From Myxocyprinus asiaticus (taxonomy: Eukaryota > Chordata > Actinopteri > Cypriniformes > Catostomidae), in the NCBI RefSeq assembly GCF_019703515.2, contig NC_059372.1, forward strand, positions 21,465,931 to 21,529,930: a stretch of 64,000 nt of DNA, given 5' to 3'. Below are positions 36,701 to 45,520 of the stretch, one piece after another. The notes beneath the pieces were generated by a model that had not been told where the DNA came from, made no database searches, and saw only the letters and a program-made list of their open reading frames with translations. Each line of letters starts with the position of its first letter. The first letter of the stretch is position 1. The position numbers and the translations under genes were made by a program.

Positions 36701-39700
36701 ACTTGAATAAGGGGGCGAAACGTTTCAGTCGAGAGATGTAAACAAATTTTACTATTGAGTATTGTGGATGCAGATTATATCTGAAGTTGTGATGAGCTGG
36801 ATCATGGTTTCTGTAAAAAAAAAGGGTGAGTTGATTAAGACTAGTTTAATCACTTTGTATGCTTTAGACATGTGTAGAACATCCGCGTTTGTATATCAGT
36901 GTCAGTATTGGGTGCTTTAGGTGCAAAACTTTAATGTAGGATGTGTTGTAAGATCACTGAATGAAACACTGATGACAATAAACATGCTTATTATTATAAC
37001 TTAATTAAATAAAATGTAATAATCAGCAATATGCACTTACATATGGCTTTATTGAATGTGTTTGTGTGTGTATTCTACGACGCCGGCGTATTAGCATTAT
37101 GTATTGTGACATCATTACGCTATGATGTAAATTAACTGGTGAATCCTTTTTTTGAACCGGTCCATTGAAACAAACCGTCCGAAAGAACCGATTCGCGGAA
37201 AAGTATCTGACTTCCCATCACTACTGTGGACTCCTCTCCTTTCTCAATGCTTTGTGCGTCATAGGTTTTTGGCCAATCACAGACTGCAGCACCTCCCACA
37301 GTCTCCAACAGTCCCTATATGCTCCCATAGTACCTACTCCAGAGTAGGAGCTAAAAAATCCCCAAAAAGAGTTCCGAGGAACTATAGATCCTTAGGTGCA
37401 AAAGCGACGAAAAGTACTAGTCCCGGAGAAAAGTACCTACAATGGCCTATTGTGACGGGGCATTGGAGAGACAGATGTACATTCCCACAGCATGAGTCTG
37501 TGGCACAACAAACAAACAATGGCTGATTCCTCCCCACCTGCAGGCTCTTTATAACTGCTCCACTCAGCCCTAAAGTAGGCTGACCAGACACACAGGGCAG
37601 ATAAATGTAGCATGGGCCAAATTAATGAAAATGATTTAGGTTCAATGCCCCATAAACACAGGCCACAGCTTGACTACTTTAGTTCCACATGAGTGACATC
37701 TATCAAATACAATGACATGACCGACAGCACTATGTCAGGGGTCAGATTGACAGGCAATGGGGCTGGCGGGGTCACTCTGTCACCTCTCCCTGTGTGGCAA
37801 AGCTTGAATTTTGCACACTCACCCACAAACACACACAGCTTCTCAGAATAGTCAAAGCAGCAAATCTTTCCAAGTGTACTCCAAAGTAAGCAAGAAAATA
37901 AGCAAAGTAGTCTTTGAAATAGCCCTATAGTATGGCATTCTCCTAAGAGTGTTGGTAAAGTCATTACAACGGAGCACAATGGCAGACAGCCAGTTCAAAG
38001 GGAATTTTTCCTCTCTAAAGTTCTCCCGTGGCTTTAACCGAGCGCAGACCACAGGAATCTGCCGCTGTGCAGTCGAGCAGGGGCACTTTGAAAGAGGATA
38101 TCACACACAAACTCCTGCTCCATCGCTGCACCTCAAAAAAATTACACCTCGTCTATTTAACAAAACAGAGGCCCATATGGAGAAGTTTAACTGGGGAGCC
38201 AGACCTTAACTTCAGAGTGAGGTATAAGAGGTTCCATTACCATAGAGTCTTCCGTATAGATTCAGTGTTCCACCTAAACTGTTTAAAGTCAACGTGAAAT
38301 GACATCCGCAACTGATTTTATATCCGTAATCTGACAAATTTCAGAGTGAAACAAATGTAGGGTGGGACTTGGGTTTATTAATTGGGAATTTATTGGAAAA
38401 TACCAGTATAGAGCCAGTGATTGGAGGGGATAGGAATGGGAACCGAGACCCGGTTCTTTTCCAGAACCCGTTCCGTTTTTAAAATTCCAGAACCAAATAA
38501 TATTAATGACTATCTGTTCTATTAAAGTTTCTTGAATGTGCATTTTTCTATAGATGCTGATGCAACACCATGCTAAAATACTCTAACTCTGACTCCAATT
38601 CCTGAACAAATTACTTTTTAGAGCCGGTTTTTTTGAATCTACAGCGCGAACAGAGTAGCCTGATTCCTGAACGAATGACTCTTACGAGACGATTCTTTTG
38701 AATCTATATCGCAAATAACTCTTAGCCGGTTCTTGTTTGTGAATGGAAAAACCTACTGAAACACGTCATTCATTTTGTCATGTCCGACTCAAAATGAACC
38801 AACAACTGTTACAGTGTTTTGGGTGTGTTTGGCTCGTGAGAATTAAATCAGAATAACCGACCCTTCGCTAAGCTCCGCCCCGCTTGGTTACCATTGTTCG
38901 CTCTGACTAGCTTTGCAAATCTTGCCATAGTAATGAAAGGAAGATTGCCGTGAATTGTGGTGTTTGTCAAAATATTCTCATAAATGGAATTAATAATATT
39001 CTTACGTGGGCTGGAATGAAGAGTGACATTTTAAACCCCATAGACTCTCGTTGGAAAAAAGCAAGCACTTGTCAGAGAAATGGTGGACGGCAACAGTTGC
39101 AAAGATAGGATTGGTCAGAAACACTTTTAAGGCGGGGCTTAGCAAAGGGACAATTACTGGATGGTTGTTGATACGACAATATGCAGGTAAAGACACACAT
39201 TATGAGTTTTGTTGTAATTAGTGGTATTTTTAAAAAATTAATGAATTAACAAAAATATCTTAATTAAAAAAGTATGTGTAAACACACCATTGGAAAGAAT
39301 CTTTTCTGTTAAAAATGAAATCATCAATCACCAGTTTGGTAACAGGCTGCTATGTCCAATTAATCCAATAAGAATTACATTTCTTTTTTCCAGATATTTC
39401 TTCCTCAAAAGTACTAAAAGATTTGTTAATGAAACCATGAAGGAATCGCAATTGTTTAGAGGAATTGAAATCCAAAACCTGTAGCATTACATTTCTTATG
39501 GTTTCCATCCCTAAAAATAATAGGTTTTAGTGATATCAGCCGAAAAGGAAATTAGTGCATTTTGGTGAAAGATTCTTTCTAAATAATATGCACAAATGAA
39601 TTGTGCACTAGGAATGTGTATTTAAACAGTAAAAAGTCGATTTTGATTTATGCTGTATTGAACACACCTCATATCAAGGCAGAATTTGAGGTAAACAAGA

Positions 39701-41385
39701 GACAGCTGGTTCAGAGCCTCTCTCAGATCTGTCTATATTAAGTTATAATGTTCCTAATCTAATTAAAGAAAATTATAATCTGCTACAATTTAAAAACACA
39801 AGTTTGTGTGAACAAATAAGACAAATGCAACAATCTAGACTCAGAACATCAAGAAAACCAGTAGCCAATTTGCTAAGCTCTCCATGCACCACTGGCTGCT
39901 CCACAATGCAATTTCCTTTTGCAAACGGGGGAAAAATGTTGGGCCAGCTGTGTCCAGCCGCAAAGAGCTGAGCCTGAATCAGCCAGAAAAAGAAAAAGGA
40001 GGGAAGCTATACAACACATATGCTCAGTTAGTCTCGAACTAAGCGTTTTTATTTATTGAAGTCTTCTGATGTATCCCAGGGGTTTCATTACCCTGATCCA
40101 TCTCCATGCACGATCCTCCCTCCTGTTCTAAGCTCCTGTTAAAGCCATCATTGTAAGGATATTACTGTGCTGGCACGACCTACACCTATGACATCATTTT
40201 GGGCTACCATTATCCATCTGAGAGCAAGCATCTGAGGGTGGGGAGATGGTACGACCAGACACAACTACACAGAGCTAAATGTTCACCACAAGAAAAAGCA
40301 CACAGGAAATCAAAGGAGGAAGTGATGGAGGGTTGGTGATGTCACTGACTGAAATGTCACTGACTGAAACGTGTTGACGTTGCTGTTTAGATTTACATTT
40401 AAATGTTGCTCTCAGGAAAGTTATAAAGGTAAATGGAAAGACCAAGGCTGTCAGAACAAATTGTTCTTATTCATTTCTTTTAAATATATAATGCACACAT
40501 GCACAAATGACTGCTGGGGGAAAATGTGGTTTTGTTCAAACTGTATCAATACCTCTTTGAAGGAATAAACTTTCTCAACCTGGGTGTCTTCTAATCAGTA
40601 CCATAGTGTGAATCCAAACCCCTCTTTTCCTGAGTAGACTGATCTCTGTAAGGCACAAACTTTGATGTTCCTTTATCTCTAAAATGAGACACACAGAGCC
40701 GAGCACATGCTGTTTTTGAAACAGCTCTAAAACACAAATGTTACTCTTTCCCACAAATTTAAAACAGTGAGTGGAAATCTGGCTGCACTTAAATAAGACT
40801 GCCGACAAGGCTCTAAAAGTGACCTTGGACCCACCCCGGGATGGTCAGTCTTTCCATCCTCTGTCCACTACGGAGGGAATGAGGTCACTTTGTTGCTAAA
40901 GTAGAACTCTTTGAGCACTGCAAATAAAACAATAATTCTGTATAAGAATGTAAGATGCAATGGTGGTATCTATCTATCTGTCTGTCTGTCTGTCTGTCTG
41001 TCCGTCCATTCATCTAACCATCCACCCGCCCGTTCATCCATCTATCTATCTATGCATCCATTCATATATCTATCTGTCTGTCTGTCTGTCCATCCATCCA
41101 TCCATCCATCTGTCCATCCATCCATCTATCTATGCATCCGTTCATCTGTCTATCTATCTATCTATCTATCTATCTGTTTGTCTGTCTCCATTCATTTAAC
41201 CATCCACCCGCCCTTTCATCCATCTATCTATCTATCTATCTATCTATCTGTCCGTCTGTCTATCTCTCTATCTGTCATCAATTCATCCATCTATCTATCT
41301 ATCTATCTATCCATCAGTCTATCTGTCTATCTGTCTGTCTATCCATGCATCTATCCATGCTTCCGTCCATCTATCCATCCATCAG

Positions 41386-41429
<44 letters not shown>

Positions 41430-41516
41430 TCATCCATCGGTCTACCTATCTATCTATCTATCTGTCCGTGCATCCATCCATCTATCCGTGCATCCGTCCA
41501 TCTATCCATCCATCAG

Positions 41517-41555
<39 letters not shown>

Positions 41556-41654
41556 GTCCATCCATCGGTCTACCTATCTATCTATCTGTGCATCCGTCCA
41601 TCTATCCGTGCATCAGTCCGTCTATCCATCCGTCCGTCCGTCCATCCACCCACC

Positions 41655-41699
<45 letters not shown>

Positions 41700-41852
41700 C
41701 ATGCATCTATCTATCTATCTATCTATCTGTGCATCTATCTATCCATCCATCCATCCATCCATCCACCCCTATATCTATCTATCTATCCATCCATCCACCC
41801 CCTATCTATCTATCTGTCTATCCATCCATCCATCCATCCATCCATCCACCCC

Positions 41853-41893
<41 letters not shown>

Positions 41894-43121
41894 CATCCAT
41901 CCATCCATATATATATATATATATATATATCCATCTGTCCATCCATCTATCTATCAATCTGTCCATAATAAACAATAGACGTTGCTCTCCTTACATAGAT
42001 AACAGTGTATTAATTTTCAGTTACAACCACAGTGAGCATTAATAAAACAAATTCATCACAATTTATCATAGTTAACTATTTGTACTTTGGAAAATAATCT
42101 AAAAGCAATATAGCGTGTATTAAACTGTCTATAACCAATAGTTGATGAACATCAAGAGACTAAAGAAACAAGACAACCAAAACTCTGACAGCAGGCGGTG
42201 CTTAAGTTGAGTATGTTTCCAAGTGTATGGTGTTATGATACTGTTATTACATAAACACGCTTAACTGCCTCATCGTGTCGGAATTATGTTGGCAGATGAG
42301 TGTGTAAGTGTGTATTTAACACAAATGTCTAGTTTTAACTGTAGCACGGCGCTGGAGCGAGACACGATGGAGAGCGATAGAGAGAATGAGGCGGATCTTT
42401 TACCATCTCGCGCTCGTAGGAGTTTTGGGGGAATTCAGAAAATGTTGCGCTGTTTGAGGAGATGAACTATATTACATCCCTCACAAAATGACAGTCTTTA
42501 CCTATATGTCATTTTACCAGTCCAACCAATTGGAATGCGAAGTGTATTTTGTGCCTGTGTTTTTCACTCACGCGTGAAATATCACATCATTTGAGCTCGC
42601 GAAGTTTTAGAGACAAAAGGAGTGAGAAGCGTGCGAGTAACAAAATGGGGGTGGACAGACTGTGGCAGTTCAACATTTGAGAAAGTCTTAAAGTAGGCTA
42701 TATGTGCTATTATTGACACCACACACTTCTGACATACTGTTAAATATCAGAGGTGTCAACATATGTCGGGCTGTCACTTCATTTAGCCTATCTATGCGAT
42801 GTGATTAAATGTCGAGTACTGTAAAAGTCGGGGAATAAAGCAGTATAACACTTTATTTTAAATAAAGGAGAGACTAAACATGACCACTTGTAAATAAATA
42901 CCATAAAGTATGTTTAAAAAAAAAAAAAAGTGAAAGTAAACCTTAAAGATAAAAGAAAACTCGAGCATATACTGTATTGTAGCTACATATAATTGTTGTA
43001 TACTCACCAAAACTATGGCAAATCTCTCTTCAAGCTCTGTTTGGTCAGGCATGGGAACTTTCAAGGGCATTATATGATGCTTCATCTCAGATTGCCCGTC
43101 TACACTCTCAATATTCCCCAT
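4895..43121 (-). CDS. fmnl3: Formin-like 3, N-terminal exons 1-5 (3'-partial)
   Basis: FMNL3 is a diaphanous-related formin that nucleates and elongates actin filaments in filopodia and lamellipodia and is controlled by Rho-family GTPases (family knowledge). Five exons total 440 nt in continuous phase: 43008-43121, 10800-10883, 10148-10228, 9429-9505 and 4895-4978, all with AG/GT junctions. They encode about 146 residues, from the start codon through the beginning of the GTPase-binding/FH3 region; FH1, FH2 and DAD lie beyond the left edge. Residues [18 protein letters not shown] and LNDEN favour FMNL3 over FMNL2, and the lack of the FMNL1-specific insert after the third exon rules against FMNL1. 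Intron 1 is about 32.1 kb. A DIRS element lies downstream of exon 5, in antisense orientation. Confidence 0.87.
5195..5625 (+). mobile_element. tRNA-derived SINE, copy 1 (full length, 16-bp TSD)
   Basis: Starts GGGGCCTGGGTAGCTCAG with a pol III A box (TAGCTCAGCCAG) and a B box (GAGTTCGAATCC) about 50 nt later, then a body shared with five other copies here and a tail ending AATTGGGAGAAAAGGG. It is flanked by the perfect 16-bp duplication AAAATAGGAGTTTTGC (5179-5194 and 5626-5641), the signature of LINE-driven insertion. It resembles HAmo-type cyprinid SINEs, but I cannot confirm the family name. It lies in fmnl3 intron 4. Confidence 0.9.
5642..9428. other. fmnl3 intron 4 remainder
   Basis: Mostly unique-looking AT-rich sequence. 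It includes a purine-rich then pyrimidine-rich stretch around 6960-7075, a TG/TATG microsatellite at 8905-8942, and short open frames without family resemblance. No further exon was found. Confidence 0.55.
8905..8942. repeat. Imperfect TG/TATG microsatellite
   Basis: Four or so repeats of TATGTGTGTG ending in TACGTG, within fmnl3 intron 4. Confidence 0.8.
9429..9505 (-). CDS. fmnl3: fmnl3 exon 4
   Basis: 77 bp encoding [20 protein letters not shown] then RTNHI and two bases of the next codon. The acceptor is CTGTGTGCAG and the donor GTGACT. The lysine in ESTKVL is typical of FMNL3. Phase 2 is completed by the first base of exon 5, giving the conserved IGWVREF junction. Confidence 0.9.
9506..10799. 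other. fmnl3 introns 2 and 3
   Basis: Intron 3 (9506-10147) and intron 2 (10229-10799) surround exon 3 at 10148-10228. Intron 2 holds an A-rich tract at 10580-10607 and a short piece resembling the end of a fish foldback element (GGGTGAACTAATCCTTTAA near 10664). No other features were recognised. Confidence 0.55.
10148..10228 (-). CDS. fmnl3: fmnl3 exon 3
   Basis: 81 bp (27 codons, phase 0) encoding [20 protein letters not shown] then DPRVTRK. The acceptor is TTAG and the donor GTCAGC. This is the conserved second helix block of the GTPase-binding domain. It joins in phase to exon 2 (CDQ/ERF) and exon 4 (TRK/KFRRR). Confidence 0.9.
10800..10883 (-). CDS. fmnl3: fmnl3 exon 2
   Basis: 84 bp (28 codons, phase 0 at both ends) between a TTTTTCAG acceptor and a GTATAA donor. 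The peptide [20 protein letters not shown] followed by KWDLICDQ is nearly invariant in FMNL proteins; the D in KWDLIC points to FMNL3 rather than FMNL2. No reading frame of this exon would be found by length-based gene calling. Confidence 0.9.
11301..11617. mobile_element. Short hAT-like (non-autonomous) element
   Basis: Ends are CAGTGGTTCTGAACC at 11301 and GTTGAGAAGCACTG at 11604-11617, an inverted pair of the CAGTGGTTCTCAA type widespread in hAT elements. The GGGGGCCT motifs repeat inside. The 8-bp flanks TCCTAGGT and TTATAGGT agree at 6 positions, a decayed duplication. Non-coding, 317 bp, in fmnl3 intron 1. Confidence 0.65.
12054..13454. mobile_element. hAT-like non-autonomous element nested in 11839-14229
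   Basis: Starts CAGAGGTGGAAAGTAACG and ends TACTCTTTCCACCACCGCTG, inverted ends typical of the fish hAT family whose termini carry AGTACTTTTACTTGAGT-type strings, also present near both ends (about 12150 and 13320-13430). No clear target-site duplication. It contains SINE copy 2. No open transposase frame. Confidence 0.6.
13087..13200 (+). mobile_element. SINE copy 2, internal fragment
   Basis: 114 bp matching the middle of the SINE body (CCTAAGCAACCAATTGGCCC through CTCTCGGTGGGGCACGTGG), without tRNA head or tail. It lies inside the hAT-like element at 12054-13454. Confidence 0.8.
14230..16977. other. fmnl3 intron 1, mostly unannotated
   Basis: Holds a repeat-like start near 15110 (ATGTCCACACTAATACA), a poly-T tract at 16040-16058, and a degenerate piece of the TTAA-MITE family near 16270-16370. 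The open frames at 14791-15108 and 16538-16945 on the minus strand show no domain and no splice context. Confidence 0.5.
16978..18102 (-). mobile_element. Solo LTR of a retrotransposon
   Basis: A 1125-bp block begins TGTCAGAAAATGTCAG and ends GGACCATGACA, with TG...CA termini, and is bracketed by a perfect 5-bp duplication CTATC (16973-16977 and 18103-18107). On the minus strand it starts TGTCATGGTCC and, about 80 nt before its end, has AATAAA, fitting an LTR read in that direction. Its base composition differs from the AT-rich surroundings, with many CpG and CTG/TGT motifs. No internal coding region or second LTR is present, so it looks like a solo LTR left by recombination. The superfamily cannot be assigned from the LTR alone. 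Confidence 0.65.
18103..20916. other. fmnl3 intron 1, degenerate transposon fragments
   Basis: Contains a degenerate TTAA-MITE relative (about 18290-18530, with GTTTGACCAATG), and a likely old DNA transposon whose ends may be ATGTAACTTTTGGCCCTCTA near 19700 and AAGTTATAGTGTAGCTTTAA near 20870. Short open frames look incidental. Confidence 0.45.
20284..20307. repeat. (CA)12 microsatellite
   Basis: Twelve CA units in fmnl3 intron 1. Confidence 0.9.
20917..21363 (+). mobile_element. tRNA-derived SINE, copy 3 (TSD with one mismatch)
   Basis: Same head as copy 1 (CCTGGGTAGCTCAG; B box AGTTCGAATCCC) and same body. It is flanked by AAAAAAAATTGCAATGG on the left and AAAAAAAATTGCAGTGG on the right. 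It has an A-rich tail after a C tract. It lies in fmnl3 intron 1. Confidence 0.88.
21505..21778. mobile_element. TTAA-flanked MITE, copy a
   Basis: TTAA then AGCTGAAGTGTGTAACTTTT at the left, and AATTACATACTTCAGCT then TTAA at the right: 274 bp with about 15-bp inverted ends. The centre contains GACCCGCCCCAAC and TTGTTTGACCAATGGC, shared with several related copies here. Non-coding. TTAA duplications suggest piggyBac-type mobilisation (inference). Confidence 0.75.
22370..22505. mobile_element. Terminal fragment of a hAT-like repeat
   Basis: Repeated AATC/GATTA phrases (AAAGTAATCGGGTTATATTA, TAATGGATTACATTTGAAAT) ending GTAACCCTCCCAACCCC, the usual terminus of a widespread fish hAT-like repeat. 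The other end was not identified with confidence; AGATTACTGTTACATTTGG at about 18920 may be related. Confidence 0.4.
24027..24055. repeat. (AT)n microsatellite
   Basis: About 14 uninterrupted AT units in fmnl3 intron 1. Confidence 0.85.
27595..27737. repeat. Compound TATG/AT/TACA/(GT)33 microsatellite
   Basis: TATG units, then a run of TA, then ATACATACATA, then about 33 uninterrupted GT dinucleotides (27671-27737). The whole 140 bp alternates purine and pyrimidine. All open frames here are repeat translations, not genes. Confidence 0.95.
28668..29273. mobile_element. Large foldback (inverted-repeat) element, about 0.6 kb
   Basis: Left arm from AGGAATAATCCGGGTTCAGT and right arm ending ATTGAACCTGGAATATTCC pair over roughly 200 bp with mismatches. 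Internal pairs include CAGCATTTGTGGCATAA with its inverse ATGCCACAAATGCTG, and AATGGAAGTGAATGGGGCC with its inverse near 29115. Both ends abut TTAA. The unpaired centre is about 200 bp. Non-coding; fmnl3 intron 1. Confidence 0.75.
30765..31015. mobile_element. Degenerate TTAA-MITE relative
   Basis: Shares TTGGTCAAACAAACCCCACC, CCATTGGTTGAGCCAATATT and the AATGGCTTAT segment with copies b and c. The terminal repeats are eroded and boundaries are approximate. Confidence 0.5.
31529..31877. mobile_element. Short inverted-repeat element
   Basis: Ends AAAGGTGCACTTAGTAATC and GACAGTGCACCTTT are inverted. The same left end (TTAAAGGTGCATTAGTAATC) reappears near 47381 in esyt1. About 350 bp, non-coding. 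Confidence 0.5.
34282..34631. mobile_element. TTAA-flanked MITE, copy b
   Basis: Starts TTAAAGCTGAAGTATGTCAT and has the mirrored GTTACATACTTCAG near 34594, with a second possible right end at CTTTAA (34626-34631). It shares CCGCCCCAACTCACTCCATT and the AACGG-AATTG motif with the family. An adjacent stretch at 34110-34280 looks like part of another copy in tandem. Confidence 0.65.
35581..37223. mobile_element. hAT-like element with internal 319-bp tandem duplication
   Basis: Ends TAGTGATGTCCAGTTCGTGA and, inverted, TAGTGATGGGAAGTCAGAT. Eight-bp flanks ATGTGGAC (35573-35580) and CTGTGGAC (37224-37231) differ at one base, as expected for a hAT duplication. Inside, a unit beginning CTTGAGTCAACAGTACACTG at 35901 recurs at 36220 with high similarity over at least 250 bp, and a third shorter copy starts near 36607. 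GAGTCAACAGTAC-type strings recur throughout. No transposase frame. Lies in fmnl3 intron 1. Confidence 0.75.
35901..36500. repeat. 319-bp tandem repeat inside the hAT-like element
   Basis: Copy A from 35901 and copy B from 36220 share CATACTGAGAACCGATGAGC, GTGTATTTTGCTGAACA and ACATACTGGAAATATGTTTA in the same order, with scattered substitutions. The end of copy B is approximate. Confidence 0.85.
37224..40965. other. fmnl3 intron 1, proximal section
   Basis: 37230-37450 (AGAGTTCCGAGGAACTATAG, CCCGGAGAAAAGTACCTAC) looks like the end of another fish DNA transposon. 38599-38730 has two 65-bp direct repeats around TTCCTGAAC and AGCCGGTT-like motifs. The rest is unannotated. Confidence 0.45.
40966..41965. 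repeat. 1-kb compound tetranucleotide array (CTAT/CTGT/CCAT/CCGT)
   Basis: About 1000 bp of nearly uninterrupted four-base units, mixing CTAT, CTGT, CCAT, CCGT and CACC, with an (AT)n patch at about 41907-41929. Longer modules recur, such as CCATCCACC followed by CTAT runs. On the minus strand it is a GATA/GGAT array. The long open frames here (for example 41132-41968) exist in every plus frame only because the period is four and no unit makes a stop. Located about 1.0 kb inside fmnl3 intron 1. Confidence 0.97.
41966..43007. other. fmnl3 intron 1, 5' end
   Basis: Includes a locally CpG- and GA-rich stretch at about 42340-42650 (GCACGGCGCTGGAGCGAGAC; CTCGCGCTCGTAGGAG) unlike the AT-rich surroundings. 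It contains a 32-codon plus-strand frame from 42367. This could be regulatory DNA or an unrelated old insertion. Confidence 0.4.
43008..43121 (-). CDS. fmnl3: fmnl3 exon 1 (start codon, myristoylation site)
   Basis: 38 codons starting MGNIES and ending [10 protein letters not shown], then a GTGAGT donor. Gly2 in MGN is the N-myristoylation position used by FMNL proteins to reach membranes. The start context is strong, with A at -3 and G at +4. PMP-x-x-x-ELEERF is the conserved entry to the GTPase-binding domain of FMNL1, 2 and 3. The open frame continues some 150 nt past the donor but loses similarity there, so the splice site marks the true end. Confidence 0.88.
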
Positions 43122-43207
43122 ACTTTGCTTTTATGATGTTTTCCTGATGCAGAATTCAGATGCTCTATGTCTAATTGACTCTTAATTTACTCCGGAGCCG
43201 ACTGCCC

Positions 43208-43213
43208 TTTATA
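43208..43213 (-). promoter_or_regulatory. Possible fmnl3 TATA box
   Basis: Read on the minus strand, TATAAA occurs in GGATTTATAAAGGGC about 90 nt before the fmnl3 start codon, which would place transcription start near 43180 and leave a short 5' leader. This position assumes no non-coding first exon. It is a single-motif match in AT-rich DNA. Confidence 0.3.
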
Positions 43214-45175
43214 AATCCAATATACATCCAGTACGTGCGATCACATTCCAGTTTAGTCGAAAAAAAGACTTTGAAAGTGATCCGTTTCAGATCCAGTTTC
43301 AAATTGGCGTGAATATATAAGATATCTAGTGTTAGAGAACTGAATTAAAAACGCCACAAAGTATCAATATGTTTTCCTCTTGAAAAGTATTGTGTTGCAA
43401 ATGTCTGGACAATCCATGTCAAGCAGTCAGTCCTCCTGTTAATTCTTTTTAATTCTGATGTCTCTCTTTTTTATCTTGTAGAGTTTCTCTGCGCTCCTGA
43501 TTGTTTACAGTCTCCAGTCAGTATTTTTGTGTTGTCCTGATTAGTACTCATTTGTAAACTCACTACGTCCACAATGCAAGCAATCTACATGCGATTGATC
43601 CCACCCATTCAAGTCTAACAAACTACATGGGCATGGGTAGTGCAAAGATGAACGGAGATTTTTATTTTATTTTATTTTATTTTTACGTCAGCCCTTTGTC
43701 GCCACCTGCTGGGGGAACGCTACAAATTCAGCATCACTAATTGGGAATCCCATTAAACCCAGTTTGGCTTGTGACATTTTTGACTTTATACTCGAGTTTT
43801 CGGCTATTTTTTTTTCCCACGAACTGATCAGACTTGTTTTATTCTGTAATTTTTGAAATTGTTAAATAAAATGTTATTTAATTGTATTAAATTACTTGCA
43901 TTTATAAATCAATTAAAAAGTACATTCAAATAATATTAATACAATATTTTTTATCAATAACATTAGAAAATTAACATTATTTATTTAATAAATAATCACC
44001 ATTTTTCCATATATTTCTATTTCCCATATTATTGCATCATATTTTTTTCAAGATATGAAATGACATTCTTAAATATATATTCATATTATCATATAATAAA
44101 TGTAATTAAGTGTATTTAAATTACAATAAAAATCAGTATTAAAAGTAAATTATACTATTAAATATATTATCAATATTGATAACATTATTTTAAGAATTAT
44201 TATTAATAGAAAATAATTATTTTATCTTAACATAATAACTTTCAATTTCCTGTATTATTGCCTAATTTTAATAAAGAAATGTATACTGTTAAAACAAACT
44301 TTTCACTCAGTTCCCTTATGATGGATAGTAAAAAGACATAAGGAATGTTTTCAAAGATTGAGAAGAAAAAAAAGTTGCATCTACCAGAAACACACTTCTG
44401 TCCACGACTACATTTATAGTTACACCCAGACTGAACATAAAACCATTCAAATAAGGCATTTAAAGTGCAAACAGCATATTTATTAAAACTGCAATTCAAG
44501 CTCTGCAGTGATCGTGCAGAAGCACTGCCATTCATTGTCTTCATATGTCTGTTCCTCCTTGTTTTTCTCAGATAGCAAAAAACAAACTCAAATCAAGCAT
44601 TTTTTGTAACATCTTTGGGCAGATAATACACAGAGTTGGCCCTTAAAAATATTCATACTGCCTTTTGGTTCATACATTTACATACATAAACATGTTTTAA
44701 TCTTTGGGAGGGGAAAAAACATTGCACAGTGATTGAAACCTTTTTGATATGTGTAAAATCATTTGTCCTCTTGCACTTACTTACATTGAAAAAGTGAAGC
44801 AAAAACATGAAAACATACAAAGATACAGGTGTTCCAACAATAATGACAGTAAACAAACCTTGTTATTTCTTAGATTCCAAAGAGGAAACAGTGAAAATGG
44901 TTCCTTTCATCTAGTGAAAATGAAAAGTACAGAATACTAATATTTTTTGGTGCATTTTGAAATGCATGTGGACTTGCACTGGATCAGGAACGAAGCCATT
45001 CAAGAATGTTTTTGTGTTGAAATGTAATGCAATTAGCATGAATAAACACTTAAAAATCTCAGCTGAACAGAACTTCCCAACTGTAAACATTCTCAATGGC
45101 CCACAATGTAACATATGTAACAAACAGACACTGCAGAAAAAAAGCTGCTTAACTTAAAATAGATTGGAATAGGAT

Positions 45176-45520
45176 AGATCACTCAAAAATGAAAATTCTG
45201 TCATAATTTAATAACTCTTATGTTGCTTTTAACCCTATGACTTTCCTTTTTTTTTTTTTTTTTGTGGAACACTAGTAGATGTTAGGCAGAATGTCAGCAT
45301 CAGTCACCATTCACTTTCATTTATTTATTTATTTATTTTTTTCATAAAATTAAAGTGAATGGTGACTGATGTTGACATACTGCCTAACATCACCTTTTGT
45401 GTTTCACAGAAGAAAGAAAGTCATATGGATTGGGAACAACATGAAGGTGAGTAAATGATGACAGATTTTTATTTTGTTATTTTTTTTTTTTATTTTTGGG
45501 GGGGTGAACTAACCTTTTAA
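45176..45520. mobile_element. Foldback MITE beside the esyt1 3' end
   Basis: Left arm CACTCAAAAATGAAAATTCT, CATCAGTCACCATTCACTTT; right arm AAAGTGAATGGTGACTGATG, AGTAAATGATGACAG and GGGGTGAACTAACCTTTTAA. The arms pair over about 150 bp around a T/A-rich loop near 45318-45350. This belongs to a common non-autonomous family of cyprinid genomes (recognised from its GTGAGTAAATGATGACAG end). It may lie within the esyt1 3' untranslated region. Confidence 0.75.

Noticed and set aside
34726..37450. A possible outer transposon interrupted by the hAT-like element at 35581-37223
   Set aside because: Left (ACCTACAGTTCTGTACTTTT) and right (inverted, GTAGGTACTTTTCTCCGGGA) ends are only weakly alike; not strong enough to call without a family consensus.
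40911..42042. Open frames of up to 355 codons rich in Tyr, Leu, Ser, Ile, His and Pro
   Set aside because: They are translations of a tetranucleotide array; all three plus frames are open because no unit contains a stop.
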